Source: Burkholderiales bacterium
Lineage (GTDB): Bacteria > Pseudomonadota > Gammaproteobacteria > Burkholderiales > SG8-39
DNA: 64,000 nucleotides
Direction: 5' to 3'
NCBI GenBank assembly: GCA_017880775.1
Contig: JADGRQ010000005.1
Span: forward strand, 132,094 to 196,093
Positions 1 to 8,237 of the stretch are shown piece after piece. The translations under genes and the position numbers were made by a program. Under the pieces are notes generated by a model that was not told the DNA's origin, ran no database searches, and saw only the letters and a program-made list of their open reading frames with translations. Positions within the stretch are counted from its first letter, which is position 1; the number at the start of each line of letters is the position of its first letter.

Positions 1-221
1 GCGCGCTGCTTGAACTCGTGCAGCCATTCCAGCCCGTCGCCGCGGCCGAGCATGTAATCCAGGATCACCACGTTGTAACTGCCGAGCGGAAACGCCGCGT
101 CCGGCATGTCACGCGTGAGCGGGTCATATTGCTCGACCTCGGCATCCGGCCATTCCTGCACGAGATGGCGTTGCAGCAGGTTGCGCAGGTCCTCGTCGTC
201 GTCGATGATCAGGACGCGCAT
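1..221 (-). CDS. Response regulator receiver protein (3' part outside window)
   Basis: The frame opens at an ATG (219-221) and runs off the left edge, so only about 73 N-terminal residues are visible. They form the first half of a CheY-like receiver domain: three acidic residues at positions 7-9 after a hydrophobic beta-strand, and a strand ending in Asp55 (ILDYML), the expected phosphoacceptor. The output domain, if any, is outside the window. The gene starts 7 bp after the stop of the receiver-cyclase gene, so it is probably the third gene of a phosphorelay operon beginning with the Hpt protein at 1675. Partner kinase and output are unknown. Confidence 0.85.
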   Translation of the reverse strand, partial: MRVLIIDDDEDLRNLLQRHLVQEWPDAEVEQYDPLTRDMPDAAFPLGSYNVVILDYMLGRGDGLEWLHEFKQR

Positions 222-228
222 CGGGCGA

Positions 229-1377
229 CTACTGCGGCGGCACCCGGATCGCGAAGACTTCCACCGGCTCGGCCTTGCCGCGTAGCGACACCTCGCGGCG
301 ATCGCTCTCCGCGGCGCCTCCGAGCAGCCCCTTGAGCGACAGGAACGCCCCCGGGCCGATCAGGATTTCGCCTGGCGCCGCCATCTGCATCAGCCGCGCC
401 GCGACGTTGACCGCGTCGCCGATGATGGTGTAACTCATGAAGGTCGGCGAACCTACATTGCCGACCACCACTTCGCCGGCCTCGATGCCGATGCCGATGC
501 CGACCGACAGGCCGTGCTCGGCCCGCCAGCGCAGCGCGACCGGGGCGAAGCGCCGTATCATGCTGCGCCCGGTGTCCAGCGCCCGCTCGGCGGCGTCGGG
601 CTGCGTGATCGGAACGTTGAATCCCACCAGCAGGCTGTCACCCGCCATGCTGAACACGGTTCCCTCGTTCTCATGGGCCGCCGCGGTGAGCTCGGTGAAG
701 AATTCGTTGAGCATCGGCACGATCTTCGACACCGGCACGGTCTCCGACAGGCGTGTGAATCCGCGCAAGTCGGCGAACAGCACGACCACCTTGGCACGGT
801 CCCGCAGGGTCGGAAATACGCCCGAGTTGTCGACGTTCTGGCGAAGCATGCGGTTCGCGAGGCGCGGCGAGATGTAGCGCGAAATCGCCGCGAGCAGCGC
901 GTCCTCGCGCGCGATCTCGGCGGCGAGGCGACGGTTCGCGAGCTCTTTTCTCGTCTCGTGCAGGCGGCGCAGCGTCTTCACGCGCGCGAGCAGCTCTTCG
1001 CGGTTGACCGGCTTGGACAGGAAATCGTCGGCGCCCGCCTCGATGCCGCGCACGCGGCTCTCGCGGTCCTCCAGCGCCGTGATCAGCACCACCGGCAGCA
1101 GCGCCGTTTCGGGGTCGGACTTGAGCGCACGGCAGACGTCGAATCCGCTCATGCCCGGCATCATCACGTCGAGCAGAATCAGGTCGGGCAGCGACGTGAG
1201 GGCGCGCGTGATCGCGCTCTCGCCGTCATGGGCGACCTCGGGCGCCATGCCCTCCTTCTTCAGCAGCAGCGCCAGATAAGCGCTCATGTCCGGATCGTCG
1301 TCGACGATCAGGACGCGGTACGGGGATTGCGAAGCCAGCCTCACGTCGCCCGCCGCCGTGCGAGCCGGGTCATTCAT
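229..1377 (-). CDS. Response regulator fused to a class III nucleotide cyclase domain
   Basis: 382 residues. Residues 20-135 are a receiver domain with the acidic cluster Asp26-28, phosphoacceptor Asp70 (LILLDVMMPG), Thr99 and Lys121. A linker of about 50 residues leads to a class III adenylate/guanylate cyclase homology domain (about 193-375) with the first metal Asp203 (FADLRGFTRLSE), the second Asp247 in a GD turn and the transition-state Asn/Arg segment GDAVNVAARL. Phosphorylation presumably controls cyclase output. The Lys that normally fixes ATP specificity three residues before the GD pair is Ser243, so activity and substrate are uncertain. The gene overlaps the Hpt gene by 8 bp, which implies coupled expression with the histidine phosphotransfer protein. 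Confidence 0.9.
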   Translation of the reverse strand: MNDPARTAAGDVRLASQSPYRVLIVDDDPDMSAYLALLLKKEGMAPEVAHDGESAITRALTSLPDLILLDVMMPGMSGFDVCRALKSDPETALLPVVLITALEDRESRVRGIEAGADDFLSKPVNREELLARVKTLRRLHETRKELANRRLAAEIAREDALLAAISRYISPRLANRMLRQNVDNSGVFPTLRDRAKVVVLFADLRGFTRLSETVPVSKIVPMLNEFFTELTAAAHENEGTVFSMAGDSLLVGFNVPITQPDAAERALDTGRSMIRRFAPVALRWRAEHGLSVGIGIGIEAGEVVVGNVGSPTFMSYTIIGDAVNVAARLMQMAAPGEILIGPGAFLSLKGLLGGAAESDRREVSLRGKAEPVEVFAIRVPPQ

Positions 1378-1675
1378 AGACGACTTTCACCTTTTCGAGG
1401 TAATCGGCGTACTCGGCCAGACTCGCCCCGATACCAGCCGCGTCGTTCGCCTTGGCGCAGTCCTCGAACATCTTGCCGATGTCCGAGATCGGCGCGAAAC
1501 CGTACGAATTGCCGACCCCCTTCATGCGGTGGCCGACCCGGCGCACCTGCTCGAGATCGCCCGAGGCGAGCGCGGCGCGCAGCGCTTCGAGTTCGGTTTT
1601 CCGGTTCTTGAAAAACATCGGGATCAGGTCCGCGATGTCCTTGTCCACGATGGCCGTGTACTTGTCCGCGCTCAT
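1370..1675 (-). CDS. Hpt-domain histidine phosphotransfer protein
   Basis: 101 residues forming a single Hpt four-helix domain. The phosphorylatable residue is His49 in the motif VGHRMKGVGNSYGF, the usual HxxKG signature. It would relay phosphate between a hybrid histidine kinase, which is not in this window, and the receiver proteins encoded directly downstream. The ATG at 1673-1675 is the natural start and the stop overlaps the receiver-cyclase start. It is divergently transcribed from dnaE2, leaving about 120 bp for both promoters. Confidence 0.88.
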   Translation of the reverse strand: MSADKYTAIVDKDIADLIPMFFKNRKTELEALRAALASGDLEQVRRVGHRMKGVGNSYGFAPISDIGKMFEDCAKANDAAGIGASLAEYADYLEKVKVVYE

Positions 1676-1745
1676 GGGTTGGAAGTTCTCTCGGGAAGTT
1701 GGACTGGCGGTTCAAGCTGCCGGCCAATTATAGAACTTTACCCTG

Positions 1746-1787
1746 TTGCGCGAGCGGGTGCGATGGCTATACTGTATATTTATACAT
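1746..1787 (+). promoter_or_regulatory. dnaE2 promoter with LexA (SOS) box
   Basis: A -35-like TTGCGC (1746-1751), a 16-bp spacer and a -10 TATACT (1768-1773) precede dnaE2. Overlapping the -10 is CTGTATATTTATACAT (1772-1787), which matches the proteobacterial LexA box CTGT-N8-ACAG at seven of eight fixed positions. A start site near 1780 would give a leader of about 15 nt with no Shine-Dalgarno sequence. LexA bound here would cover the -10 and the start site, as expected for an SOS gene. Confidence 0.8.
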
Positions 1788-1794
1788 CCATTTC

Positions 1795-4700
1795 ATGCCG
1801 ACCCCCGACTCCCCGCCCGGCTACGCCGAACTTCACTGCCTGAGCAATTTCAGCTTCCTGCGCGGCGCCTCGCACCCGGATGAACTGATCGAGCGCGCGC
1901 ATGCGCTCGGCTATGCGGCGCTCGCGATCACCGACGAGTGCTCGGTGGCCGGCGCAGTGCGCGCCCACCTGGCGGCGAAGCAGCGCGGCCTGAAGCTGAT
2001 CATCGGCGCCGAGTTCGCGCTTGCCGCCGCATCGGTTTCCTGCGCGTCGCCGCCACCCAAGCTGATACTGCTTGCCACCGACCGCGAAGGCTACGGCAAC
2101 CTCGCCGAGCTGATCACCGCCTGCCGCAGGCGGGCGCGCAAAGGCCTGTATGCCTTCTCGCTGGAGGATGTCGCGGGCGGCGTGCCCGGCTGCCTCGCCC
2201 TGCTCGAACCGGGCGAAGACGCGCTCGCGGAGATGCCGCAAGCGCTGGCGGCGGCACTTGCGGAGATCTTCCGGGAACGGCTGTGGATGCTGCTCGAGCT
2301 GCATGCCGGCCCGGACGACCGGCGCCGCGCCGCCGCGGTGCGCGACTGCGCCGCACGCCGCGGCCTGCCGCTCGCGGCGGCAGGCGGTGTGCGCATGCAC
2401 GCGCGCGCACGCCGCGCGCTCGCCGACACGCTCACCGCCATCCGCCTCGGCACGCGCGTGGCCGAGACCGGCTTCGCGCTTGCGCCGAACGGCGAACGCC
2501 ACCTGCGCCGCCGCGAGCAACTGGCGCGCATCTATCCGGCCGAGGCGCTCGCCCAGACGCTCGTCGTGGCCGGGCGCTGCGGCTTCTCGCTCAATGAGCT
2601 GCGCTACGAGTATCCCGAGGAACTGGTCCCTTGCACACAGACGCCGATCGCGCATCTGCGCTCGCTCACCATGGCGGGACTCGCCGGGCGCTATCCGGCC
2701 GGAGCGCCGGCGAAGGTGCTGGACCAGGTCGGGCACGAACTCGCGCTGATCGCCGAACTCGGCTACGAGCCCTACTTCCTCACCGTCCACGACGTGGTGC
2801 GCTTCGCGCGCGAGCGGGGAATCCTCTGCCAGGGGCGCGGCTCGGCGGCCAACTCCGCAGTGTGCTATGCGCTCGGCATCACCGAAGTCGATCCGGCGCG
2901 GATGAGCACGCTGTTCGAGCGTTTCATCTCCAGGGAAAGGAACGAGCCACCGGACATCGATGTCGATTTCGAGCACGAGCGGCGCGAGGAAGTGATGCAG
3001 TACATCTACGCCAGGTACGGCAGGCACCGCGCCGCGCTCACCGCGACGCTGATCACCTACCGGCCGAAGAGCGCGGTGCGCGATGTCGGCAAGGCGCTCG
3101 GCTTCTCCACCGGCCAGGCCGAGCGCCTGGCGAAGTCGTTGTCGTGGTGGGACGGCCGCAAGGTGCTCGCGGAGCGCCTCACCGAGGCCGGCTTCGATCC
3201 CGCGAACCCCGCAGTGCGGCAGCTCCTCGCGTTGACGGGGGAACTGCTCGGCTTCCCGCGCCACCTGTCGCAGCACACCGGCGGCTTCGTCATCGCGCGC
3301 GACCGGCTGTCGCGGCTGGTGCCGATCGAGAACGCCGCGATGCAGGACCGCACCGTCATCCAGTGGGACAAGGACGACCTCGATGCGCTCGGCCTGCTCA
3401 AGGTCGACGTGCTCGCGCTCGGCATGCTCACAGCGATCAGGAAGGCGCTCGAACTCGTCAATCGCCGGCGCGGAACATGCTTCGACATGTCAACCATTCC
3501 CGCGGAAGACCCGCAGGTGTACGCAATGATCGGGCGGGGCGACACGGTGGGCGTGTTCCAGATCGAATCGCGCGCACAGATGAACATGCTGCCGCGTCTC
3601 AAGCCCGCAAGCTTCTACGACCTGGTGATCGAGGTGGCGATCGTGCGCCCCGGTCCCATCCAGGGCGGCATGGTGCATCCCTACCTGCGCCGCAGGCAGG
3701 GATTGGAGCCCGTCACCTACCCGAGCGAGCAGGTGAAAGGCGTGCTCGAGCGCACGCTCGGCGTGCCGATCTTCCAGGAGCAGGTGATGCAGCTGGCGGT
3801 GGTCGCCGCGGGCTTCACTCCGGGCGAGGCCGACGGCTTGCGCCGCGCAATGGCGGCCTGGCGCAGGAAAGGCGGACTGGAGAAGTTCGAGCACAAGCTC
3901 ACCGAAGGCATGCGCGTGCGCGGCTACAGCGACGCGTTCGCGCAGGCGATCTGCCGCCAGATCCAGGGTTTCGGCGAGTACGGCTTTCCGGAGTCCCACG
4001 CGGCGAGCTTCGCGCTGCTGGTCTACGTATCGGCATGGCTCAAGTGCCACGAACCGGCGGCATTCACCGCCGCGCTGCTCAACTCGCAGCCGATGGGTTT
4101 CTACGCGCCCGCGCAACTGGTGCAGGACGCGCGCCGCCACGGCGTGGAAGTGCGCGCGGTGGACGTCACCGCGAGCGATTGGGATTGCACGCTGGAGCAT
4201 GGCCCGAAGCAACCCGCACTGCGGCTCGGCATGCGCATGGTCAAGGGATTGACGCAGGCAGGCGCCAAACGCCTGGTCGCGGCGCGCGCGAGCGCGCCGT
4301 TCGACTCGATCGAGGACATGGCGCTGCGCGCGCAACTCGATCGGCGCGACCTCGAGCGCCTCGCGCGCTCGGGTGCGCTCGAGCCGCTCGCCGGCCACCG
4401 GCGGCAGGCCGCTTGGAGCGTAGCGGGCGTCGAGCACCTGCCCGCGCTGCTCGCCGGCGCGCGCTTCGCTGAAAACGCGCCCGCCCTCGCGGCGCCGAGC
4501 GAGGGCGACAATGTGGTCGCCGACTACGCCGCCCTCGGCCTCACGCTCGGGCGCCATCCGCTCGCGCTGCTCAGGCCGCGCCTTGCACGGATGGGGCTGG
4601 CCGCCGCCGGGGAAATCCGCTCGCTGCAACACGGCAGCCTCGCGCGCGCGGCGGGCATCGTCATCGGCCGGCAGCGGCCGGACACCGCCAGCGGCGTGAT

Positions 4701-4917
4701 GTTCGTGACGCTCGAGGACGAGACCGGCTGCGTCAACGTGATCGTCTGGCGCGATTTGCAGGAGAAGCAGCGCCACGAAGTGCTCGGCGCGCGGCTAATG
4801 GCGGTGTACGGCAGCATCGAGCGCGAAGGCGAGGTGGTGCACCTGCTTGCGCGGCGCCTGGTGGACCACACCGCGCTGCTCGGGCGGCTGGCGACGCGCT
4901 CGCGGGATTTTCACTGA
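1795..4917 (+). CDS. dnaE2: Error-prone DNA polymerase DnaE2 (ImuC)
   Basis: 1040 residues from the ATG at 1795. C-family polymerase alpha subunit of the DnaE2/ImuC type, used in SOS translesion synthesis. An N-terminal PHP domain (YAELHCLSNFSFLRGASHP) is followed by the palm with catalytic aspartates Asp389 and Asp391 (PDIDVDF) and Asp538 (LLKVDVLALGML), and a C-terminal OB fold at about 950-1030. An upstream in-frame ATG at 1699 would add 32 residues not expected in the family and would read through the promoter and LexA box, so 1795 is preferred. ImuC normally works with ImuA and ImuB from one cassette; neither is next to this gene. Confidence 0.95.
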   Translation: MPTPDSPPGYAELHCLSNFSFLRGASHPDELIERAHALGYAALAITDECSVAGAVRAHLAAKQRGLKLIIGAEFALAAASVSCASPPPKLILLATDREGYGNLAELITACRRRARKGLYAFSLEDVAGGVPGCLALLEPGEDALAEMPQALAAALAEIFRERLWMLLELHAGPDDRRRAAAVRDCAARRGLPLAAAGGVRMHARARRALADTLTAIRLGTRVAETGFALAPNGERHLRRREQLARIYPAEALAQTLVVAGRCGFSLNELRYEYPEELVPCTQTPIAHLRSLTMAGLAGRYPAGAPAKVLDQVGHELALIAELGYEPYFLTVHDVVRFARERGILCQGRGSAANSAVCYALGITEVDPARMSTLFERFISRERNEPPDIDVDFEHERREEVMQYIYARYGRHRAALTATLITYRPKSAVRDVGKALGFSTGQAERLAKSLSWWDGRKVLAERLTEAGFDPANPAVRQLLALTGELLGFPRHLSQHTGGFVIARDRLSRLVPIENAAMQDRTVIQWDKDDLDALGLLKVDVLALGMLTAIRKALELVNRRRGTCFDMSTIPAEDPQVYAMIGRGDTVGVFQIESRAQMNMLPRLKPASFYDLVIEVAIVRPGPIQGGMVHPYLRRRQGLEPVTYPSEQVKGVLERTLGVPIFQEQVMQLAVVAAGFTPGEADGLRRAMAAWRRKGGLEKFEHKLTEGMRVRGYSDAFAQAICRQIQGFGEYGFPESHAASFALLVYVSAWLKCHEPAAFTAALLNSQPMGFYAPAQLVQDARRHGVEVRAVDVTASDWDCTLEHGPKQPALRLGMRMVKGLTQAGAKRLVAARASAPFDSIEDMALRAQLDRRDLERLARSGALEPLAGHRRQAAWSVAGVEHLPALLAGARFAENAPALAAPSEGDNVVADYAALGLTLGRHPLALLRPRLARMGLAAAGEIRSLQHGSLARAAGIVIGRQRPDTASGVMFVTLEDETGCVNVIVWRDLQEKQRHEVLGARLMAVYGSIEREGEVVHLLARRLVDHTALLGRLATRSRDFH

Positions 4918-4927
4918 CTGGCATCAT

Positions 4928-4944
4928 TGAAGCGGATGCCGCCA
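4928..4944. repeat. 17-bp repeat also present at the end of vapC (5949-5965)
   Basis: The 17-bp word tgaagcggatgccgcca occurs here, just after the dnaE2 stop, and again at 5949-5965, where it encodes the last residues of the PIN toxin. Read on the minus strand, the first copy also encodes WRHPLQ followed by a stop, like the toxin C-terminus. It is probably the remnant of a second vapC 3' end. Nothing else was recognised in 4945-5125. Confidence 0.55.
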
Positions 4945-5125
4945 CCTTCCTCTGACCTATCACCCGGTTCCCGACATCGCCTGAGCGCAGGGCGGCGCGC
5001 CCCGCGCTTGACTTGGCGCGCCAGGGGACTGCATGATTTGCCGCAACAATTGAAAATCAGTGGCGTCCGGCGGAATTCAGAACAGATGCATTTGAATGGC
5101 ATCGCGATGACCGCCATATAGGCCG

Positions 5126-5824
5126 ATGACCCCGTCTCACGAACTCGAGCTGGTGCGCTACCGGGACCTGTCGCCGAGGATCCGCTCGTTCGAATGCCGC
5201 AGCGTGGGCCGGGCGCGGCTCGAATTCGAGCCCGGACAGTACGTTTCGATCGAGTTCACTCTCGACGGCGCGCCGTGCAGCCCGTGTTACTCGCTCGCGT
5301 CGTCCCCCGGCGACGACATGGTGGAGATCGTGGCGCGATACAACGAGGGCGCACCCGCAACCCGCTACCTCTGGGGGCTGCGCGCCGGACATCGCTTGCG
5401 CGTCGCGGGCCCGTTAGGAGCGCTGCGGCTGCGGGGGCCCGAACCGCGCGCGTCGCTGTTCGTCGCGAACGGCACCGGCATCGCCCCGATCCGTTCGATG
5501 ATCCGCTGGCTCGTCGCGCGCGGGGGCGCGCTGGCGATGACCCTGCTCTACGGCGCGCGCGACCAGACCGATCTGATCTACGACGCTGAGTTCGTCGAGC
5601 TCGCGCGGCAGAAGCGGGACTTCGTCTACAAGGTTGTCCTGACCCGGCCGCTCAGCGGCTGGACCGGGGCGCAGGGACGGGTCCAAGAGCATGCTGCGCG
5701 GGTGGCGTCGGCGCGCTCGGGAGTCGACGCCTACCTCGCCGGCTCGCCCGCGATGGTCGAGGATCTGAGGCGCGTGCTGGAGGCGGCGGGGTTCGATCCC
5801 GGGTCGATCTACTTCGAGAAGTAA
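5126..5824 (+). CDS. FAD/NAD(P)-binding oxidoreductase of the ferredoxin reductase family
   Basis: 232 residues. The N-terminal half is a flavin-binding beta-barrel (GQYVSIEF, then CYSLASSP) and the C-terminal half a Rossmann-like NAD(P) domain with the motif NGTGIAPIRSMI (about 113-124) and a typical end, YLAGSPAMVEDLRRVLEAAGF. It resembles the reductase part of ring-hydroxylating or CDP-6-deoxyhexose-type reductases, but no 2Fe-2S ferredoxin domain is attached. The Arg of the usual RxYS flavin-phosphate motif is Pro here. It stands alone between dnaE2 and vapBC, so the electron acceptor cannot be inferred. Confidence 0.8.
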   Translation: MTPSHELELVRYRDLSPRIRSFECRSVGRARLEFEPGQYVSIEFTLDGAPCSPCYSLASSPGDDMVEIVARYNEGAPATRYLWGLRAGHRLRVAGPLGALRLRGPEPRASLFVANGTGIAPIRSMIRWLVARGGALAMTLLYGARDQTDLIYDAEFVELARQKRDFVYKVVLTRPLSGWTGAQGRVQEHAARVASARSGVDAYLAGSPAMVEDLRRVLEAAGFDPGSIYFEK

Positions 5825-5944
5825 GCCGAATCCGCCATAGCGTGCTCTGCGAAACGAACCGCGCCGGCGTGGCGAGAGCAATTCCGACCTGATCCGACGC
5901 AAGCTGCGTGAGAAGCATCGTCGTTGACGCCGGTGCGGGCGGCG

Positions 5945-6373
5945 TTACTGAAGCGGATGCCGCCAGCGCAGCCCCTTGAACCGGCTGAAGTCCCGATCAG
6001 TGGTGATCCACTCGCAACCCGACTCGATCGCCATCGCGGCCAGATAGGCATCGGGCACAAGGTTGCCCTTGGCTCCTGCATCGACACAGAGCCCGCGAAA
6101 GATCTCCCAATGCCGGAGCCCCGGCGCGATTGGGACGCAATTCGGCCGGGCGCGCAACTGCTCGGTGAATGCAAGCGCGTCCGAGATCGGGCTCGGCTTC
6201 GTGAAAACCTTTGAATGGGTCGCGATCCGCACGAATCCGCTCAATACCAGTTCCGAGAGTGCGTAGGACTCGTCGCCGTTGATGACCGTCTCGAGCCAGC
6301 CGCGGCACCCTGCGTGGTGGGCCGAGTCCTCGCGGTACGCATACACGAGCACGTTCACATCCGGAAGCACCAC
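5945..6373 (-). CDS. vapC: VapC-family PIN-domain toxin
   Basis: 142 residues from a GTG start one base after the vapB stop. The PIN-domain acidic residues are in place: Asp5 (LPDVNVLVYAY), Glu in ALSELVLSGF, Asp in VPDAYLAAMAIE and Asp in TTDRDF. PIN toxins are Mg-dependent ribonucleases held inactive by their antitoxin. The pair is a classic bicistronic type II module. Its last codons form the right copy of the 17-bp repeat found after dnaE2. Confidence 0.9.
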   Translation of the reverse strand: MVLPDVNVLVYAYREDSAHHAGCRGWLETVINGDESYALSELVLSGFVRIATHSKVFTKPSPISDALAFTEQLRARPNCVPIAPGLRHWEIFRGLCVDAGAKGNLVPDAYLAAMAIESGCEWITTDRDFSRFKGLRWRHPLQ

Positions 6374-6374
6374 C

Positions 6375-6611
6375 TCAGGACTCCATCACATCGAGCAGGG
6401 ATGCGCTGTCATCCAGGTCAACGCCGGCCCGAACGCCGCCCCCCTTGAAGGTCTTCAGGCGGACCGGCTTTGATTTCGCATGCACGCCCCGACGCGCCAG
6501 CGCTTCCCGCAACGCATCCTCCAGCAACGAGGTCAGCGTCTTGCCGGATTCGGCCGCCCGCTTCTTGGCTTCGGCGAGGAGGCGATCGTCGAGTCGTACA
6601 GTAGTTCGCAT
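6375..6611 (-). CDS. vapB: VapB-family ribbon-helix-helix antitoxin
   Basis: 78 residues. The N-terminus MRTTVRLDDRLLAEAKKRA is a ribbon-helix-helix DNA-binding fold; the C-terminal tail (about 45-78) would wrap the PIN toxin. It is encoded first, with vapC following after a 1-nt gap, the usual arrangement that ensures antitoxin excess and autoregulation. A promoter-like GTGACA-17-TATGCT ends 7 nt before the start codon, so the mRNA may be leaderless. Confidence 0.88.
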   Translation of the reverse strand: MRTTVRLDDRLLAEAKKRAAESGKTLTSLLEDALREALARRGVHAKSKPVRLKTFKGGGVRAGVDLDDSASLLDVMES

Positions 6612-6618
6612 GCATCAA

Positions 6619-6647
6619 AGCATACACCAAGAGCATCGATATGTCAC
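6619..6647 (-). promoter_or_regulatory. Predicted vapBC promoter
   Basis: On the minus strand GTGACA (6647-6642) is followed by a 17-bp spacer and TATGCT (6624-6619). The -35 matches five of six consensus bases. Seven nucleotides separate the -10 from the vapB ATG, which puts the expected start site within a base or two of the start codon. Confidence 0.5.
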
Positions 6648-6693
6648 TCACTCCCGGCCGTACACTTCGAATTCATCCTGCCAGGAGCGCCCG

Positions 6694-7443
6694 ATGACCG
6701 ATTCGCTCGGCTGGCGCCGCAAGTTCGGCGTGCTCGCCCCTTCGACCAATACCTCGGTGCAGCCCGAATTCGACGGCATGCGCCCGGCGGGCGTCACCAA
6801 CCACTTTTCCCGCATCATCATTCCGGATACGCGGGTCACCGGCGACAAGTCCTTCATGGCGATGATGGACAACATCCGCGCTGCGCTGATGCCCGCGCTC
6901 GACGCGGTGATGAGCTGCCACCCCGATTACGTGGTGATGGGCATGTCCGCCGAGACATTCTGGGACGGCCTGCAGGGAAGCGTGAAGCTGCAGCGCAAGA
7001 TGGAGAAGCGCGCGCGGGTCGGCATCGCGATGGGCGCCGACGCCTGCCAGGCGGCCTTGCGCCGCTACGGCAGGAACGTGAAGCGGCTTGGCCTCATCAC
7101 GCCCTACATGCCGGTGGGCGACCGGCAGGTGCACCGCTTTTTCACCGAATGCGGCTTCGAGGTCGTCAACCTGCTCGGTCTGAAGTGCAAGAGCCCGGTG
7201 GCGATCGCGCACGTCTCGGAACAGAGGCTGCGCGATGCGATCGTCGAGGTGAACCGCGGCAGCGTGGACGCGATCGTGCAGGTCGGCACCAACCTTGCGA
7301 TGGCGCGCGTGGCCGGAATCGCCGAGTTCTGGCTCGACAAGCCCGTGATCGCTATCAACACCGCGACCTACTGGTGGGCGCTGCGCCAGAACGGCATCAG
7401 GGACCGGATGCAGGGCTGGGGCTCGCTGCTGGCTGAGCATTGA
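6694..7443 (+). CDS. Asp/Glu racemase superfamily protein (maleate isomerase / arylmalonate decarboxylase-like)
   Basis: 249 residues from the ATG at 6694, preceded by AGGAG at a good distance. The N-terminus WRRKFGVLAPSTNTSVQPEF and the two-lobed pattern (GLITPYMPVGDRQV, then QVGTNLAMARVAG) are typical of maleate cis-trans isomerases and arylmalonate decarboxylases in the Asp/Glu racemase superfamily. The two catalytic cysteine positions appear to be Ser (MGMSAETFW) and Gly (QVGTNL), so classic cysteine-dependent isomerisation is doubtful. It overlaps tatD by one base but no pathway link is obvious. Confidence 0.72.
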   Translation: MTDSLGWRRKFGVLAPSTNTSVQPEFDGMRPAGVTNHFSRIIIPDTRVTGDKSFMAMMDNIRAALMPALDAVMSCHPDYVVMGMSAETFWDGLQGSVKLQRKMEKRARVGIAMGADACQAALRRYGRNVKRLGLITPYMPVGDRQVHRFFTECGFEVVNLLGLKCKSPVAIAHVSEQRLRDAIVEVNRGSVDAIVQVGTNLAMARVAGIAEFWLDKPVIAINTATYWWALRQNGIRDRMQGWGSLLAEH

Positions 7444-8237
7444 TGCGGCCCGCGCTCGTCGACATCGGCGCCAATCTCACGCACGCATCGTTCCATGACG
7501 ACCTGCCGCAGGTGCTCGAGCGGGCGAGCGCGCATGGGGTCGGGACGATCGTCGTCACCGGCGCCAGCGTGGAGGGAAGCCGCGCCGCGCTGGCCCTTGC
7601 CCGGGCGCACCCGGGCAAGCTGCGCTCGACCGCCGGCGTGCACCCGCACGACGCGCAGCACTGCAGCGCGGAGACGATTCCCGCGCTGCGCGCGCTCGCC
7701 GCATTCCCCGAGGTGGTCGCGCTGGGCGAGTGCGGCCTGGATTTCAACCGCAACTACTCGCCCCACCCCGATCAGGAAAAATGGTTCGTCGCGCAGCTCG
7801 AACTCGCCTGCGAGCTCGGCAAGCCGTTGTTCGTCCACTCGCGCGACGCGCACCCGCGGCTTGCCGAAATCCTGCGCCGATACCGCAATCGCCTTTCGCA
7901 TGTAGTGCTGCATTGCTTCACCGGCCAGGCCGATGAGTTGCGCGCCTACCTCGAGCTCGATTGCCACATCGGCATTACCGGCTGGATCTGCGACGAGCGG
8001 CGCGGTCGGCACCTGCTTGCGCTGGTGCGCGAAATCCCGGCCGGCCGGCTGCTGCTCGAGACCGACGCGCCCTATCTCACGCCGCGCGATCTGCGGCCGC
8101 AGCCGCACGCGCGCCGCAACGAGCCCGCGTTCCTGACGCACATTGCGGCGACCGTGGCGCGCGCGCTGGGCAAGCCGCTCGACCAGCTCGCGCGCGAAAC
8201 CAGCGCCAACGCGCGGGCCTTTTTCGGCCTGCCCTAA
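7443..8237 (+). CDS. tatD: TatD-family metal-dependent DNase
   Basis: 264 residues. A TIM-barrel amidohydrolase-like fold with the TatD series of motifs: DIGANLTH at the N-terminus, GVHPHD, GECGLDFNRN, HSRDAH, HCFTG and LETDAPYLTPRD, which supply the metal ligands. TatD enzymes are 3'-5' exonucleases or quality-control nucleases in the cytoplasm. The DIGANLT start resembles E. coli TatD rather than YcfH. The ATG at 7443 overlaps the previous stop (TGATG), so translation is probably coupled; a TTG one codon earlier is less likely. Confidence 0.9.
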   Translation: MRPALVDIGANLTHASFHDDLPQVLERASAHGVGTIVVTGASVEGSRAALALARAHPGKLRSTAGVHPHDAQHCSAETIPALRALAAFPEVVALGECGLDFNRNYSPHPDQEKWFVAQLELACELGKPLFVHSRDAHPRLAEILRRYRNRLSHVVLHCFTGQADELRAYLELDCHIGITGWICDERRGRHLLALVREIPAGRLLLETDAPYLTPRDLRPQPHARRNEPAFLTHIAATVARALGKPLDQLARETSANARAFFGLP

